Source of the DNA: Protula sp. h YS-2021
Taxonomy: Eukaryota; Annelida; Polychaeta; Sabellida; Serpulidae
Assembly: GCA_949752745.1 (NCBI GenBank)
Contig: OX457024.1
Location: forward strand, 111,604,104-111,668,103
Length of the DNA: 64,000 nucleotides
Direction: 5' to 3'
Shown here: positions 1 through 15,000 of the stretch, in pieces
Position numbering within the stretch: position 1 is the first letter of the stretch
Layout: the number at the start of each line of letters is the position of its first letter
Position numbers and translations under genes: made by a program
Notes under the pieces: model-generated
Database searches by the model: none
Told to the model about the DNA's origin: nothing
What the model saw: the letters and a program-made list of their open reading frames with translations, nothing else

Positions 1-3000
1 TAGAGCAGAGCAATGCTGCTTTAGTAATGTTTGTGATGAAACCAAGTCCTGATTAAAATTGTTTTGTTGAAATTGATGAGGTACCTCAAGGAATTTTAAG
101 TAATTTTAAAATGATGTTTTCAGTCAATGTGCTCTGCATAACAGTGACAGTTGGCTAGTTAGGGTACCCATAGAAAGGTTTATTCAGAAATCGAGTACAT
201 CCCTTTGAAGCCCCACTTTTTGTTGAATGTGGAAAGAGCTTTTTAATTTCGGATCCTATCTAAAATTTGTAACTGTGAAAGCTGTGCTTATAGCAGATCA
301 ATGGTGATTTTGTTATAGGTATGGAAACCCAAAGGCTAACTAAATTTATTTTGTGGATATTGATGAGTATTACTTCCAGAAATTTTAAGTAATTTTAAAA
401 TGATGTTTTCAATAAATGCGCTCTGCATTGCACTGACAGTTGGTTAGTCAGGGTACACGTACAAGGGTTCATACAGAAATCGAATACATCCCTCAAAGCG
501 CCATATTTCGTTTAATATGGAAATGGCTTTGTCATTTCGGACTCTATTTAAAATGTAAAACTGTGACGTCTGTGCATGGAGCAGAGCAGTAGTTATTTTG
601 TAACGTTTATGGAAACCCAAGGTCCAATTAGATTTATTTTGTAGAAAGTGAAGAGTGGTACCTGAAGAAATGTTAATTGATTTTGTAATGATCTGTTCTG
701 CATTGCACTGACAGTAGGTTAGTTAGGGTACACGTACAAGGGTTTATTCAGCAGTAGAATAATTCCCTTAGAAGCGCCACATTTGGTTTGATGTGGAAAG
801 AGCTTTTTAATTTCGGACCCTATCTAAACTGTATAACTGTGAAATGTGTGCTTAGAGCAGAGCAATGCTGCTTTATTAATGTTTGTGAGGAAACCAAGTC
901 CTGATTAAAATTGTTTTGTTGAAATTGATAAGAGGTACCTCAAGGAATTTTAAGTAATTTTAAAATGATGTTTTCAGTTAATGTGCTCTGCATAACAGTG
1001 ACAGTTGGCTAGTTAGGGTACCCATACAAGGGTTTATTCAGAAATCGAGTACATCCCTTTGAAGCCCCACTTTTTGTTGAAAGTGCAGAGAACTTTTTAA
1101 TTTCGGATCCTATCTAAAATGTGTAACTGCGAAAGCTGTGCTTATAGCAGGGCAATGGTGATTTTGTTATAGGTATGGAAACCCAAAGGCTAACTAAATT
1201 TTTTTTTGGATATTGATGAGTACCAGAAATTATAATAATTTTAAAATGATGTTTTCAATAAATGCGCTCTGCATTGCACTGACAGTTGGTTAGTCAGGGT
1301 ACACGTACAAGGGTTTCTACAGAAATCGAATACATCCCTCAAAGCGCCATATTTCGTTTAATATGGAAATAGCTTTTTCATTTCGGACTCTATCTAAAAT
1401 GTGAAACTGTGACGTCTGTGCATGGAGCAGAGCAGTAGTTATTTTGTAATGTTTATGGAAAACCAAGGCCCAATTAAATTTATTTTGTAGAAAGTGAAGA
1501 GTGGTACCTGAAGAAATTTTAATTAATTTTGTAATGAACTGTTCTGCATTGCATTGACAGTAGGTTAGTTAGGGTACACGTACAAGGGTTTATTCAGCAG
1601 TAGAATAATTCCCTTAGAAGCGCCACATTTGGTTTGATGTGGAAAGAGCTTTTCAATTTCGGACCCTATCTAAACTGTATAACTGTGAAATGTGTGCTTA
1701 GAGCAGAGCAATGCTGCTTTAGTAATGTTTGTGAGGAAACCAAGTCCTGATTAAAATTGTTTTGTTGAAATTGATAAGAGGTACCTCAGGGAATTTTAAG
1801 TAATTTTAAAATGATGTTTTCAGTCAATGTGCTCTGCATAACAGTGACAGTTGGTTAGTTAGGGTACCCATAGAAAGGTTTATTCAGAAATCGAGTACAT
1901 CCCTTTGAAGCCCCACTTTTTGTTGAATGTGGAAAGAGCTTTTTAATTTCGGATCCTATCTAAAATGTGTAACTGTGAAAGCTGTGCTTATAGCAGATCA
2001 ATGGTGATTTTGTTATAGGTATGGAAACCCAAAGGCTAACTAAATTTATTTTGTGGATATTGATGAGTATTACTTCCAGAAATTTTAAGTAATTTTAAAA
2101 TGATGTTTTCAATAAATGCGCTCTGCATTGCACTGACAGTTGGTTAGTCAGGGTACACGTACAAGGGTTTCTACAGAAATCGAATACATCCCTCAAAGCG
2201 CCATATTTCGTTTAATATGGAAATGGCTTTGTCATTTCGGTCTCTATTTAAAATGTAAAACTGTGACGTCTGTGCATGGAGCAGAGCAGTAGTTATTTTG
2301 TAACGTTTATGGAAACCCAAGGTCCAATTAGATTTATTTTGTAGAAAGTGAAGAGTGGTACCTGAAGAAATGTTAATTGATTTTGTAATGATCTGTTCTG
2401 CATTGCACTGACAGTTGGTTAGTTAGGGTACACGTACAAGGGTTTATTCAGCAGTAGAATAATTCCCTTAGAAGCGCCACATTTGGTTTGATGTGGAAAG
2501 AGCTTTTCAATTTCGGACCCTATCTAAACTGTATAACTGTGAAATGTGTGCTTAGAGCAGAGCAATGCTGCTTTAGTAATGTTTGTGAGGAAACCAAGTC
2601 CTGATTAAAATTGTTTTGTTGAAATTGATAAGAGGTACCTCAAGGAATTTTAAGTAATTTTAAAATGATGTTTTCAGTTAATGTGCTCTGCATAACAGTG
2701 ACAGTTGGCTAGTTAGGGTACCCATACAAGGGTTTATTCAGAAATCGAGTACATCCCTTTGAAGCCCCACTTTTTGTTGAAAGTGCAGAGAACTTTTTAA
2801 TTTCGGATCCTATCTAAAATGTATAACTGCGAAAGCTGTGCTTAGAGCAGAGCAATGGTGATTTTGTAATAGGTATGGAAACCCAAAGGCTAACTAAATT
2901 TATTTTGTGGATATTGATGAGTATTACTACCAGAAATTTTAAGTAATTTTAAAATGATGTTTTCAATAAATGCGCTCTGCATTGCACTGACAGTTGGTTA

Positions 3001-6000
3001 GTCAGGGTACACGTACAAGGGTTTCTACAGAAATCGAATACATCCCTCAAAGCGCCATATTTCGTTTAATATGGAAATAGCTTTTTCATTTCGGACTCTA
3101 TCTAAAATGTGAAACTGTGACGTCTGTGCATGGAGCAGAGCAGTAGTTACTTTGTAATGTTTATGGAAACCCAAGGCCCAATTAAATTTATTTTGTAGAA
3201 AGTGAAGAGTGGTACCTGAAGAAATTTTAATTAATTTTGTAATGATCTGTTCTGCATTGCACTGACAGTAGGGTAGTTAGGGTACACGTACAAGGGTTTA
3301 TTCAGCAGTAGAATAATTCCCTTAGAAGCGCCACATTTGGTTTGATGTGGAAAGAGCTTTTCAATTTCGGACCCTATCTAAACTGTATAACTGTGAAATG
3401 TGTGCTTAGAGCAGAGCAATGCTGCTTTAGTAATGTTTGTGAGGAAACCAAGTCCTGATTAAAATTGTTTTGTTGAAATTGATAAGAGGTACCTCAAGGA
3501 ATTTTAAGTAATTTTAAAATGATGTTTTCAGTTAATGTGCTCTGCATAACAGTGACAGTTGGCTAGTTAGGGTACCCATACAAGGGTTTATTCAGAAATC
3601 GAGTACATCCCTTTGAAGCCCCACTTTTTGTTGAAAGTGCAGAGAACTTTTTAATTTCGGATCCTATCTAAAATGTATAACTGCGAAAGCTGTGCTTATA
3701 GCAGAGCAATGGTGATTTTGTAATAGGTATGGAAACCCAAAGGCTAACTAAATTTATTTTGTGGATATTGATGAGTATTACTACCAGAAATTTTAAGTAA
3801 TTTTAAAATGATGTTTTCAATAAATGCGCTCTGCATTGCACTGACAGTTGGTTAGTCAGGGTACACGTACAAGGGTTTCTACAGAAATCGAATACATCCC
3901 TCAAAGCGCCATATTTCGTTTAATATGGAAATAGCTTTTTCATTTCGGACTCTATCTAAAATGTGAAACTGTGACGTCTGTGCATGGAGCAGAGCAGTAG
4001 TTATTTTGTAATGTTTATGGAAACCCAAGGCCCAATTAAATTTATTTTGTAGAAAGTGAAGAGTGGTACCTGAAGAAATTTTAATTAATTTTGTAATGAT
4101 CTGTTCTGCATTGCACTGACAGTAGGGTAGTTAGGGTACACGTACAAGGGTTTATTCAGCAGTAGAATAATTCCCTTAGAAGCGCCACATTTGGTTTGAT
4201 GTGGAAAGAGCTTTTCAATTTCGGACCCTATCTAAACTGTATAACTGTGAAATGTGTCTTAGAGCAGAGCAATGCTGCTTTAGTAATGTTTGTGAGGAAA
4301 CCAAGTCCTGATTAAAATTGTTTTGTTGAAATTGATAAGAGGTACCTCAAGGAATTTTAAGTAATTTTAAAATGATGTTTTCAGTCAATGTGCTCTGCAT
4401 AACAGTGACAGTTGGTTAGTTAGGGTACCCATAGAAAGGTTTATTCAGAAATCGAGTACATCCCTTTGAAGCCCCACTTTTTGTTGAATGTGGAAAGAGC
4501 TTTTTAATTTCGGATCCTATCTAAAATGTGTAACTGTGAAAGCTGTGCTTATAGCAGAGCAATGGTGATTTTGTTATAGGTATGGAAACCCAAAGGCTAA
4601 CTAAATTTATTTTGTGGATATTGATGAGTATTACTTCCAGAAATTTTAAGTAATTTTAAAATGATGTTTTCAATAAATGCGCTCTGCATTGCACTGACAG
4701 TTGGTTAGTCAGGGTACACGTACAAGGGTTTATACAGAAATCGAATACATCCCTCAAAGCGCCATATTTCGTTTAATATGGAAATAGCTTTTTCATTTCG
4801 GACTCCATCTAAAATGTAAAACTGTGACGTCTGTGCATGGAGCAGAGCAGTAGTTATTTTGTAATGTTTATGGAAACCCAAGGTCCAATTAAATTTATTT
4901 TGTAGAAAGTGAAGAGTGGTACCTGAAGAAATTTTAATTAATTTTGTAATGATCTGTTCTGCATGGCACTGACAGTAGGTTAGTTAGGGTACACGTACAA
5001 GGGTTTATTCAGCAGTAGAATAATTCCCTTAGAAGCGCCACATTGGGTTTGATGTGGAAAGAGCTTTTCAATTTCGGACCCTATCTAAACTGTATAACTG
5101 TGAAATGTGTGCTTAGAGCAGAGCAATGCTGCTTTAGTAATGTTTGTGAGGAAACCAGTTCCTGATTAAAATTGTTTTGTTGAAATTGATAAGAGGTACC
5201 TCAAGGAATTTTAAGTAATTTTAAAATGATGTTTTCAGTCAATGTGCTCTGCATAACAGTGACAGTTGGCTAGTTAGGGTACCCATAGAAAGGTTTATTC
5301 AGAAATCGAGTACATCCCTTTGAAGCCCCACTTTTTGTTGAATGTGGAAAGAGCTTTTTAATTTCGGATCCTATCTAAAATGTGTAACTGTGAAAGCTGT
5401 GCTTATAGCAGAGCAATGGTGATTTTGTTATAGGTATGGAAATCCAAAGGCTAACTAAATTTATTTTGTGGATATTGATGAGTATTACTTCCAGAAATTT
5501 TAAGTAATTTTAAAATGATGTTTTCAATAAATGCGCTCTGCATTGCACTGACAGTTGGTTAGTCAGGGTACACGTACAAGGGTTTCTACAGAAATCGAAT
5601 ACATCCCTCAAAGCGCCATATTTCGTTTAATATGGAAATGGCTTTGTCATTTCGGACTCTATTTAAAATGTAAAACTGTGACGTCTGTGCATGGAGCAGA
5701 GCAGTAGTTATTTTGTAACGTTTATGGAAACCCAAGGTCCAATTAAATTTATTTTGTAGAAAGTGAAGAGTGGTACCTGAAGAAATGTTAATTAATTTTG
5801 TAATGATCTGTTCTGCATTGCACTGACAGTAGGTTAGTTAGGGTACACGTACAAGGGTTTATTCAGCAGTAGAATAATTCGCTTAGAAGCGCCACATTTG
5901 GTTTGATGTGGAAAGAGCTTTTCAATTTCGGACCCTATCTAAACTGTATAACTGTGAAATGTGTGCTTAGAGCAGAGCAATGCTGCTTTAGTAATGTTTG

Positions 6001-9000
6001 TGAGGAAACCAAGTCCTGATTAAAATTGTTTTGTTGAAATTGATAAGAGGTACCTCAAGGAATTTTAAGTAATTTTAAAATGATGTTTTCAGTTAATGTG
6101 CTCTGCATAACAGTGACAGTTGGCTAGTTAGGGTACCCATACAAGGGTTTATTCAGAAATCGAGTACATCCCTTTGAAGCCCCACTTTTTGTTGAAAGTG
6201 CAGAGAACTTTTTAATTTCGGATCCTATCTAAAATGTATAACTGCGAAAGCTGTGCTTATAGCAGAGCAATGGTGATTTTGTAATAGGTATGGAAACCCA
6301 AAGGCTAACTAAATTTATTTTGTGGATATTGATGAGTATTACTACCAGAAATTTTAAGTAATTTTAAAATGATGTTTTCAATAAATGCGCTCTGCATTGC
6401 ACTGACAGTTGGTTAGTCAGGGTACACGTACAAGGGTTTCTACAGAAATCGAATACATCCCTCAAAGCGCCATATTTCGTTTAATATGGAAATAGCTTTT
6501 TCATTTCGGACTCTAAAATGTGAAACTGTGACGTCTGTGCATGGAGCAGAGCAGTAGTTATTTTGTAATGTTTATGGAAACCCAAGGCCCAATTAAATTT
6601 ATTTTGTAGAAAGTGAAGAGTGGTACCTGAAGAAATGTTAATTAATTTTGTAATGATCTGTTCTGCATTGCACTGACAGTAGGTTAGTTAGGGTACACGT
6701 GCAAGGGTTTATTCAGCAGTAGAATAATTCCCTTAGAAGCGCCACATTTGGTTTGATGTGGAAAGAGCTTTTCAATTTCGGACCCTATCTAAACTGTATA
6801 ACTGTGAAATGTGTGCTTAGAGCAGAGCACTGCTGCTTTAGTAATGTTTGTGAGGAAACCAAGTCCTGATTAAAATTGTTTTGTTGAAATTGATAAGAGG
6901 TACCTCAAGGAATTTTAAGTAATTTTAAAATGATGTTTTCAGTTAATGTGCTCTGCATTGCACTGACAGTAGGGTAGTTAGGGTACACGTACAAGGGTTT
7001 ATTCAGCGGTAGAATAATTCCCTTAGAAGCGCCACATTTGGATGATGTGGAAAGAGCTTTTCAATTTCGGACCCTACCTAAACTGTATAACTGTGAAATG
7101 TGTGCTTAGAGCAGAGCAATGCTGCTTTAGTAATGTTTGTGAGGAAACCAAGTCCTGATTAAAATTGTTTTGTTGAAATTGATAAGAGGTACCTCAAGGA
7201 AATATAAGTAATTTTAAAATGATGTTTTCAGTTAATGTGCTCTGCATAACAGTGACAGTTGGCTAGTTAGGGTACGCATAGAAAGGTTTATTCAGAAATC
7301 GAGTACATCCCTTTGAAGCCCCACTTTTTGTTGAATGTGGAAAGAGCTTTTTAATTTCGGATCCTATCTAAAATGTGTAACTGTGAAAGCTGTGCTTAGA
7401 GCAGAGCAATGGTGATTTTGTAATAGGTATGGAAACCCAAAGGCTAACTAAGTGTATTTTGTGGATATTGATGAGTATTACTTCCAGAAATTTTAAGTTA
7501 TTTTAAAATGATGTTTTCAATAAATGCGTTCTGCATTGCACTGACAGTTGGTTAGTCAGGGCACACGTACAAGGGTTTCTACAGAAATCGAATACATCCC
7601 TCAAAGCGCCATATTTCGTTTAATATGGAAATAGCTTTTTCATTTCGGACTCTATCTAAAATGTAAAACTGTGACGTCTGTGCATGGAGCAGAGCAGTAG
7701 TTATTTTGTAATTTTTATGGAAACCCAAGGTCCAATTAAATTTTTTATTTTGTAGAAAGTGAAGAGTGGTGCCTGAAGAAATTTGAATTAATTTTGTAAT
7801 GATCTGTTCTGCATTGCACTGACAGTACGTTAGTTAGGGTACACGTACAAGGGTTTATTCAGCAGTAGAATAATTCCCTTAGAAGCGCCACATTTGGTTT
7901 GATGTGGAAAGAGCTTTTCAATTTCGGACCCTATCTAAACTGTATAACTGTGAAATGTGTCTTAGAGCAGAGCAATGCTGCTTTAGTAATGTTTGTGAGG
8001 AAACCAAGTCCTGATTAAAATTGTTTTGTTGAAATTGATAAGAGGTACCTCAAGGAATTTTAAGTAATTTTAAAATGAGGTTTTCAGTTCTGCATAACAG
8101 TGACAGTTGGCTAGTTAGGGTACCCATAGAAAGGTTTATTCAGAAATCGAGTACATCCCTTTGAAGCCCCACTTTTTGTTGAATGTGGAAAGAGCTTTTT
8201 AATTTCGGATCCTATCTAAAATGTGTAACTGTGAAAGCTGTGCTTAGAGCAGATCAATAGTGATTTTGTTATAGGTATGGAAACCCAAAGGCTAACTAAG
8301 TTTATTTTGTGGATATTGATGAGTATTACTTCCAGAAATTTTAAGTAATTTTAAAATGATGTTTTCAATAAATGCGCTCTGCATTGCACTGACAGTTGGT
8401 TAGTCAGGGTACACGTACAAGGGTTTCTACAGAAATCGAATACATTCCTCAAAGCGCCATATTTCGTTTAATATGGAAATAGCTTTTTCATTTCGGACTC
8501 TATCTAAAATGTAAAACTGTGACGTCTGTGCATGGAGCAGAGCAGTAGTTATTTTGTAATTTTTATGGAAACCCAAGGTCCAATTAAATTTTTTATTTTG
8601 TAGAAAGTGAAGAGTGGTGCCTGAAGAAATTTTAATTAATTTTGTAATGATCTGTTCTGCATTGCACTGACAGTACGTTAGTTAGGGTACACGTACAAGG
8701 GTTTATTCAGCAGTAGAATAATTCCCTTAGAAGCGCCACATTTGGTTTGATGTGGAAAGAGCTTTTCAATTTCGGACGCTATCTAAACTGTATAACTGTG
8801 AAATGTGTCTTAGAGCAGAGCAATGCTGCTTTAGTAATGTTTGTGAGGAAACCAAGTCCTGATTAAAATTGTTTTGTTGAAATTGATAAGAGGTACCTCA
8901 AGGAATTTTAAGTAATTTTAAAATGAGGTTTTCAGTTAATGTGCTCTGCATAACAGTGACAGTTGGCTAGTTAGGGTACCCATAGAAAGGTTTATTCAGA

Positions 9001-12000
9001 AATCGAGTACATCCCTTTGAAGCCCCACTTTTTGTTGAATGTGGAAAGAGCTTTTTAATTTCGGATCCTATCTAAAATGTGTAACTGTGAAAGCTGTGCT
9101 TAGAGCAGAGCAATAGTGATTTTGTTATAGGTATGGAAACCCAAAGGATAACTAAGTTTATTTTGTGGATATTGATGAGTATTACTTCCAGAAATTTTAA
9201 GTAATTTTAAAATGATGTTTTCAATAAATGCGCTCTGCATTGCACTGACAGTTGGTTAGTCAGGGTACACGTACAAGGGTTTCTACAGAAATCGAATACA
9301 TTCCTCAAAGCGCCATATTTCGTTTAATATGGAAATAGCTTTTTCATTTCGGACTCCATCTAAAATGTAAAACCATGACGTCTGTGCACGGAGCAGAGCA
9401 GTAGTTATTTTGTAATTTTTATGGAAACCCAAGGTCCAATTAAATTTTTTATTTTGTAGAAAGTGAAGAGTGGTGCCTGAAGAAATTTGAATTAATTTTG
9501 TAGTGATGTGTTCTGCATTGCACTGACAGTACGTTAGTTAGGGTACACGTACAAGGGTTTATTCAGCAGTAGAATAATTCCCTTAGAAGCGCCACATTTG
9601 GTTTGATGTGGAAAGAGCTTTTCAATTTCGGACCCTATCTAAACTGTATAACTGTGAAATGTGTCTTAGAGCAGAGCAATGCTGCTTTAGTAATGTTTGT
9701 GAGGAAACCAAGTCCTGATTAAAATTGTTTTGTTGAAATTGATAAGAGGTACCTCAAGGAATTTTAAGTAATTTTAAAGTGAGGTTTTCAGTTAATGTGG
9801 TCTGCATAACAGTGACAGTTGGCTAGTTAGGGTACCCATAGAAAGGTTTATTCAGAAATCGAGTACATCCCTTTGAAGCCCCACTTTTTGTTGAATGTGG
9901 AAAGAGCTTTTTAATTTCGGATCCTATCTAAAATGTGTAACTGTGAAAGCTGTGCTTAGAGCAGAGCAATAGTGATTTTGTTATAGGTATGGAAACCCAA
10001 AGGATAACTAAGTTTATTTTGTGGATATTGATGAGTATTACTTCCAGAAATTTTAAGTAATTTTAAAATGATGTTTTCAATAAATGCGCTCTGCATTGCA
10101 CTGACAGTTGGTTAGTCAGGGTACACGTACAAGGGTTTCTACAGAAATCGAATACATTCCTCAAAGCGCCATATTTCGTTTAATATGGAAATAGCTTTTT
10201 CATTTCGGACTCCATCTAAAATGTAAAACCATGACGTCTGTGCACGGAGCAGAGCAGTAGTTATTTTGTAATTTTTATGGAAACCCAAGGTCCAATTAAA
10301 TTTTTTATTTTGTAGAAAGTGAAGAGTGGTGCCTGAAGAAATTTGAATTAATTTTGTAGTGATGTGTTCTGCATTGCACTGACAGTACGTTAGTTAGGGT
10401 ACACGTACAAGGGTTTATTCAGCAGTAGAATAATTCCCTTAGAAGCGCCACATTTGGTTTGATGTGGAAAGAGCTTTTCAATTTCGGACCCTATCTAAAC
10501 TGTATAACTGTGAAATGTGTCTTAGAGCAGAGCAATGCTGCTTTAGTAATGTTTGTGAGGAAACCAAGTCCTGATTAAAATTGTTTTGTTGAAATTGATA
10601 AGAGGTACCTCAAGGAATTTTAAGTAATTTTAAAGTGAGGTTTTCAGTTAATGTGGTCTGCATAACAGTGACAGTTGGCTAGTTAGGGTACCCATAGAAA
10701 GGTTTATTCAGAAATCGAGTACATCCCTTTGAAGCCCCACTTTTTGTTGAATGTGGAAAGAGCTTTTTAATTTCGGATCCTATCTAAAATGTGTAACTGT
10801 GAAAGCTGTGCTTAGAGCAGAGCAATAGTGATTTTGTTATAGGTATCGAAACCCAAAGGCTAACTAAGTTTATTTTGTGGATATTGATGAGTATTACTTC
10901 CAGAAATTTTAAGTAATTTTAAAATGATGTTTTCAATAAATGCGCTCTGCATTGCACTGACAGTTGGTTAGTCAGGGTACACGTACAAGGGTTTCTACAG
11001 AAATCGAATACATTCCTCAAAGCGCCATATTTCGTTTAATATGGAAATAGCTTTTTCATTTCGGACTCCATCTAAAATGTAAAACAATGACGTCTGTGCA
11101 CGGAGCAGAGCAGTAGTTATTTTGTAATATTTATGGAAACCCAAGGTCCAATTAAATTTATTTTGTAGAAAGTGAAGAGTGGTACCTGAAGAAATTTTAA
11201 TTAATTTTGTAATGATCTGTTCTGCATTGCACTGACAGTAGGTTAGTTAGGGTACACGTACAAGGGTTTATTCAGCAGTATAATAATTCCCTTAGAAGCG
11301 TCACATATGGTTTGATGTGGAAAGAGCTTTTCAATTTCGGACCCTATCTAAACTGTATAACTGTGAAATGTGTGCTTAGAGCAGAGCAATGCTGCTTTAG
11401 TAATGTTTGTGAGGGAACCAAGTCCTGATTAAAATTGTTTTGTTGAAATTGATAAGAGGTACCTCAAGGAAATATAAGTAATTTTAAAATGATGTTTTCA
11501 GTTAATGTGCTCTGCATAACAGTGACAGTTGGCTAGTTAGGGTACGCATAGAAAGGTTTATTCAGAAATCGAGTACATCCCTTTGAAGCCCCACTTTTTG
11601 TTGAATGTGGAAAGAGCTTTTTAATTTCGGATCCTATCTAAAATGTGTACTGTGAAAGCTGTGCTTAGAGCAGAGCAATGGTGATTTTGTTATAGGTATG
11701 GAAACCCAAAGGCTAACTAAGTTTATTTTGTGGATATTGATGAGTATTACTTCCAGAAATTTTAAGTAATTTTAAAATGATGTTTTCAATAAATGCGCTC
11801 TGCATTGCACTGACAGTTGGTTAGTGAGGGCACACGTACAAGGGTTTCTACAGAAATCGAATACATCCCTCAAAGCGCCATATTTCGTTTAATATGGAAA
11901 TAGCTTTTTCATTTCGGACTCTATCTAAAATGTAAAACTGTGACGTCTGTGCATGGAGCAGAGCAGTAGTTATTTTGTAATTTTTATGGAAACCCAAGGT

Positions 12001-15000
12001 CCAATTCAATTTTTTATTTTGTAGAAAGTGAAGAGTGGTGCCTGAAGAAATTTTAATTAATTTTGTAATGATCTGTTCTGCATTGCACTGACAGTACGTT
12101 AGTTAGGGTACACGTACAAGGGTTTATTCAGCAGTAGAATAATTCCCTTAGAAGCGTCACATTTGGTTTGATGTGGAAAGAGCTTTTCAATTTCGGACCC
12201 TATCTAAACTGTATAACTGTGAAATGTGTCTTAGAGCAGAGCAATGCTGCTTTAGTAATGTTTGTGAGGAAACCAAGTCCTGATTAAAATTGTTTTGTTG
12301 AAATTGATAAGAGGTACCTCAAGGAAATATAAGTAATTTTAAAATGATGTTTTCAGTTAATGTGCTCTGCATAACAGTGACAGTTGGCTAGTTAGGGTAC
12401 GCATAGAAAGGTTTATTCAGAAATCGAGTACATCCCTTTGAAGCCCCACTTTTTGTTGAATGTGGAAAGAGCTTTTTAATTTCGGATCCTATCTAAAATG
12501 TGTACTGTGAAAGCTGTGCTTAGAGCAGAGCAATGGTGATTTTGTTATAGGTATGGAAACCCAAAGGCTAACTAAGTGTATTTTGTGGATATTGATGAGT
12601 ATTACTTCCAGAAATTTTAAGTAATTTTAAAATGATGTTTTCAATAAATGCGCTCTGCATTGCACTGACAGTTGGTTAGTGAGGGCACACGTACAAGGGT
12701 TTCTACAGAAATCGAATACATCCCTCAAAGCGCCATATTTCGTTTAATATGGAAATAGCTTTTTCATTTCGGACTCTATCTAAAATGTAAAACTGTGACG
12801 TCTGTGCATGGAGCAGAGCAGTAGTTATTTTGTAATTTTTATGGAAACCCAAGGTCCAATTAAATTTGTTATTTTGTAGAAAGTGAAGAGTGGTGCCTGA
12901 AGAAATTTTAATTAATTTTGTAATGATCTGTTCTGCATTGCACTGACAGTACGTTAGTTAGGGTACACGTACAAGGGTTTATTCAGCAGTAGAATAATTC
13001 CCTTAGAAGCTTCACATTTGGTTTGATGTGGAAAGAGCTTTTCAATTTCGGACCTTATCTAAACTGTATAACTGTGAAATGTGTCTTAGAGCAGAGCAAT
13101 GCTGCTTTAGTAATGTTTGTGAGGAAACCAAGTCCTGATTAAAATTGTTTTGTTGAAATTGATAAGAGGTACCTCAAGGAAATATAAGTAATTTTAAAAT
13201 GAGGTTTTCAGTTAATGTGCTCTGCATAACAGTGACAGTTGGCTAGTTAGGGTACCCATAGAAAGGTTTATTCAGAAATCGAGTACATCCCTTTGAAGCC
13301 CCACTTTTTGTTGAATGTGGAAAGAGCTTTTTAATTTCGGATCCTATCTAAAATGTGTAACTGTGAAAGCTGTGCTTATAGCAGGGCAATGGTGATTTTG
13401 TTATAGATTTGGAAACCCAAAATCTAACTCAGTGTATTTTGTGGATATTCATGAGTATTACTTCCAGAAATTTTAAGTAATTTTAAAATGATGTTTTCAA
13501 TAAATGCGCTCTGCATTGCACTGACAGTTGGTTAGTCAGGGTACACGTACAAGGGTTTCTACAGAAATCGAATACATTCCTCAAAGCGCCATATTTCGTT
13601 TAATATGGAAATAGCTTTTTCATTTCGGACTCCATCTAAAATGTAAAACAATGACGTCTGTGCACGGAGCAGAGCAGTAGTTATTTTGTAATATTTATGG
13701 AAACCCAAGGTCCAATTAAATTTATTTTGTAGAAAGTGAAGAGTGGTACCTGAAGAAATTTTAATTAATTTTGTAATGATCTGTTCTGCATTGCACTGAC
13801 AGTAGGTTAGTTAGGGTACACGTACAAGGGTTTATTCAGCAGTAGAATAATTCCCTTAGAAGCGTCACATGTGGTTTGATGTGGAAAGAGCTTTTCAATT
13901 TCGGACCCTATCTAAACTGTATAACTGTGAAATGTGTGCTTAGAGCAGAGCAATGCTGCTTTAGTAATGTTTGTGAGGAAACCAAGTCCTGATTAAAATT
14001 GTTTTGTTGAAATTGATAAGAGGTACCTCAAGGAAATATAAGTAATTTTAAAATGATGTTTTCAGTTAATGTGCTCTGCATAACAGTGACAGTTGGCTAG
14101 TTAGGGTACGCATAGAAAGGTTTATTCAGAAATCGAGTACATCCCTTTGAAGCCCCACTTTTTGTTGAATGTGGAAAGAGCTTTTTAATTTCGGATCCTA
14201 TCTAAAATGTGTAACTGTGAAAGCTGTGCTTAGAGCAGAGCAATGGTGATTTTGTTATAGGTATGGAAACCCAAAGGCTAACTAAGTGTATTTTGTGGAT
14301 ATTGATGAGTATTACTTCCAGAAATTTTAAGTAATTTTAAAATGATGTTTTCAATAAATGCGCTCTGCATTGCACTGACAGTTGGTTAGTGAGGGCACAC
14401 GTACAAGGGTTTCTACAGAAATCGAATACATCCCTCAAAGCGCCATATTTCGTTTAATATGGAAATAGCTTTTTCATTTCGGACTCTATCTAAAATGTAA
14501 AACTGTGACGTCTGTGCATGGAGCAGAGCAGTAGTTATTTTGTAATTTTTATGGAAACCCAAGGTCCAATTCAATTTTTTATTTTGTAGAAAGTGAAGAG
14601 TGGTGCCTGAAGAAATTTTAATTAATTTTGTAATGATCTGTTCTGCATTGCACTGACAGTACGTTAGTTAGGGTACACGTACAAGGGTTTATTCAGCAGT
14701 AGAATAATTCCCTTAGAAGCGTCACATTTGGTTTGATGTGGAAAGAGCTTTTCAATTTCGGACCCTATCTAAACTGTATAACTGTGAAATGTGTGCTTAG
14801 AGCAGAGCAATGCTGCTTTAGTAATGTTTGTGAGGAAACCAAGTCCTGATTAAAATTGTTTTGTTGAAATTGATAAGAGGTACCTCAAGGAATTTTAAGT
14901 AATTTTAAAATGATGTTTTTCAGTCAATGTGCTCTGCATAACAGTGACAGTTGGCTAGTTAGGGTACCCATAGAAAGGTTTATTCAGAAATCGAGTACAT

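Noticed and set aside
1300..1400. CENP-B-box-like sequence TTTCGTTTAATATGG in satellite B monomers
   Set aside because: It matches only part of the essential consensus positions, and the A and C monomers do not have it.
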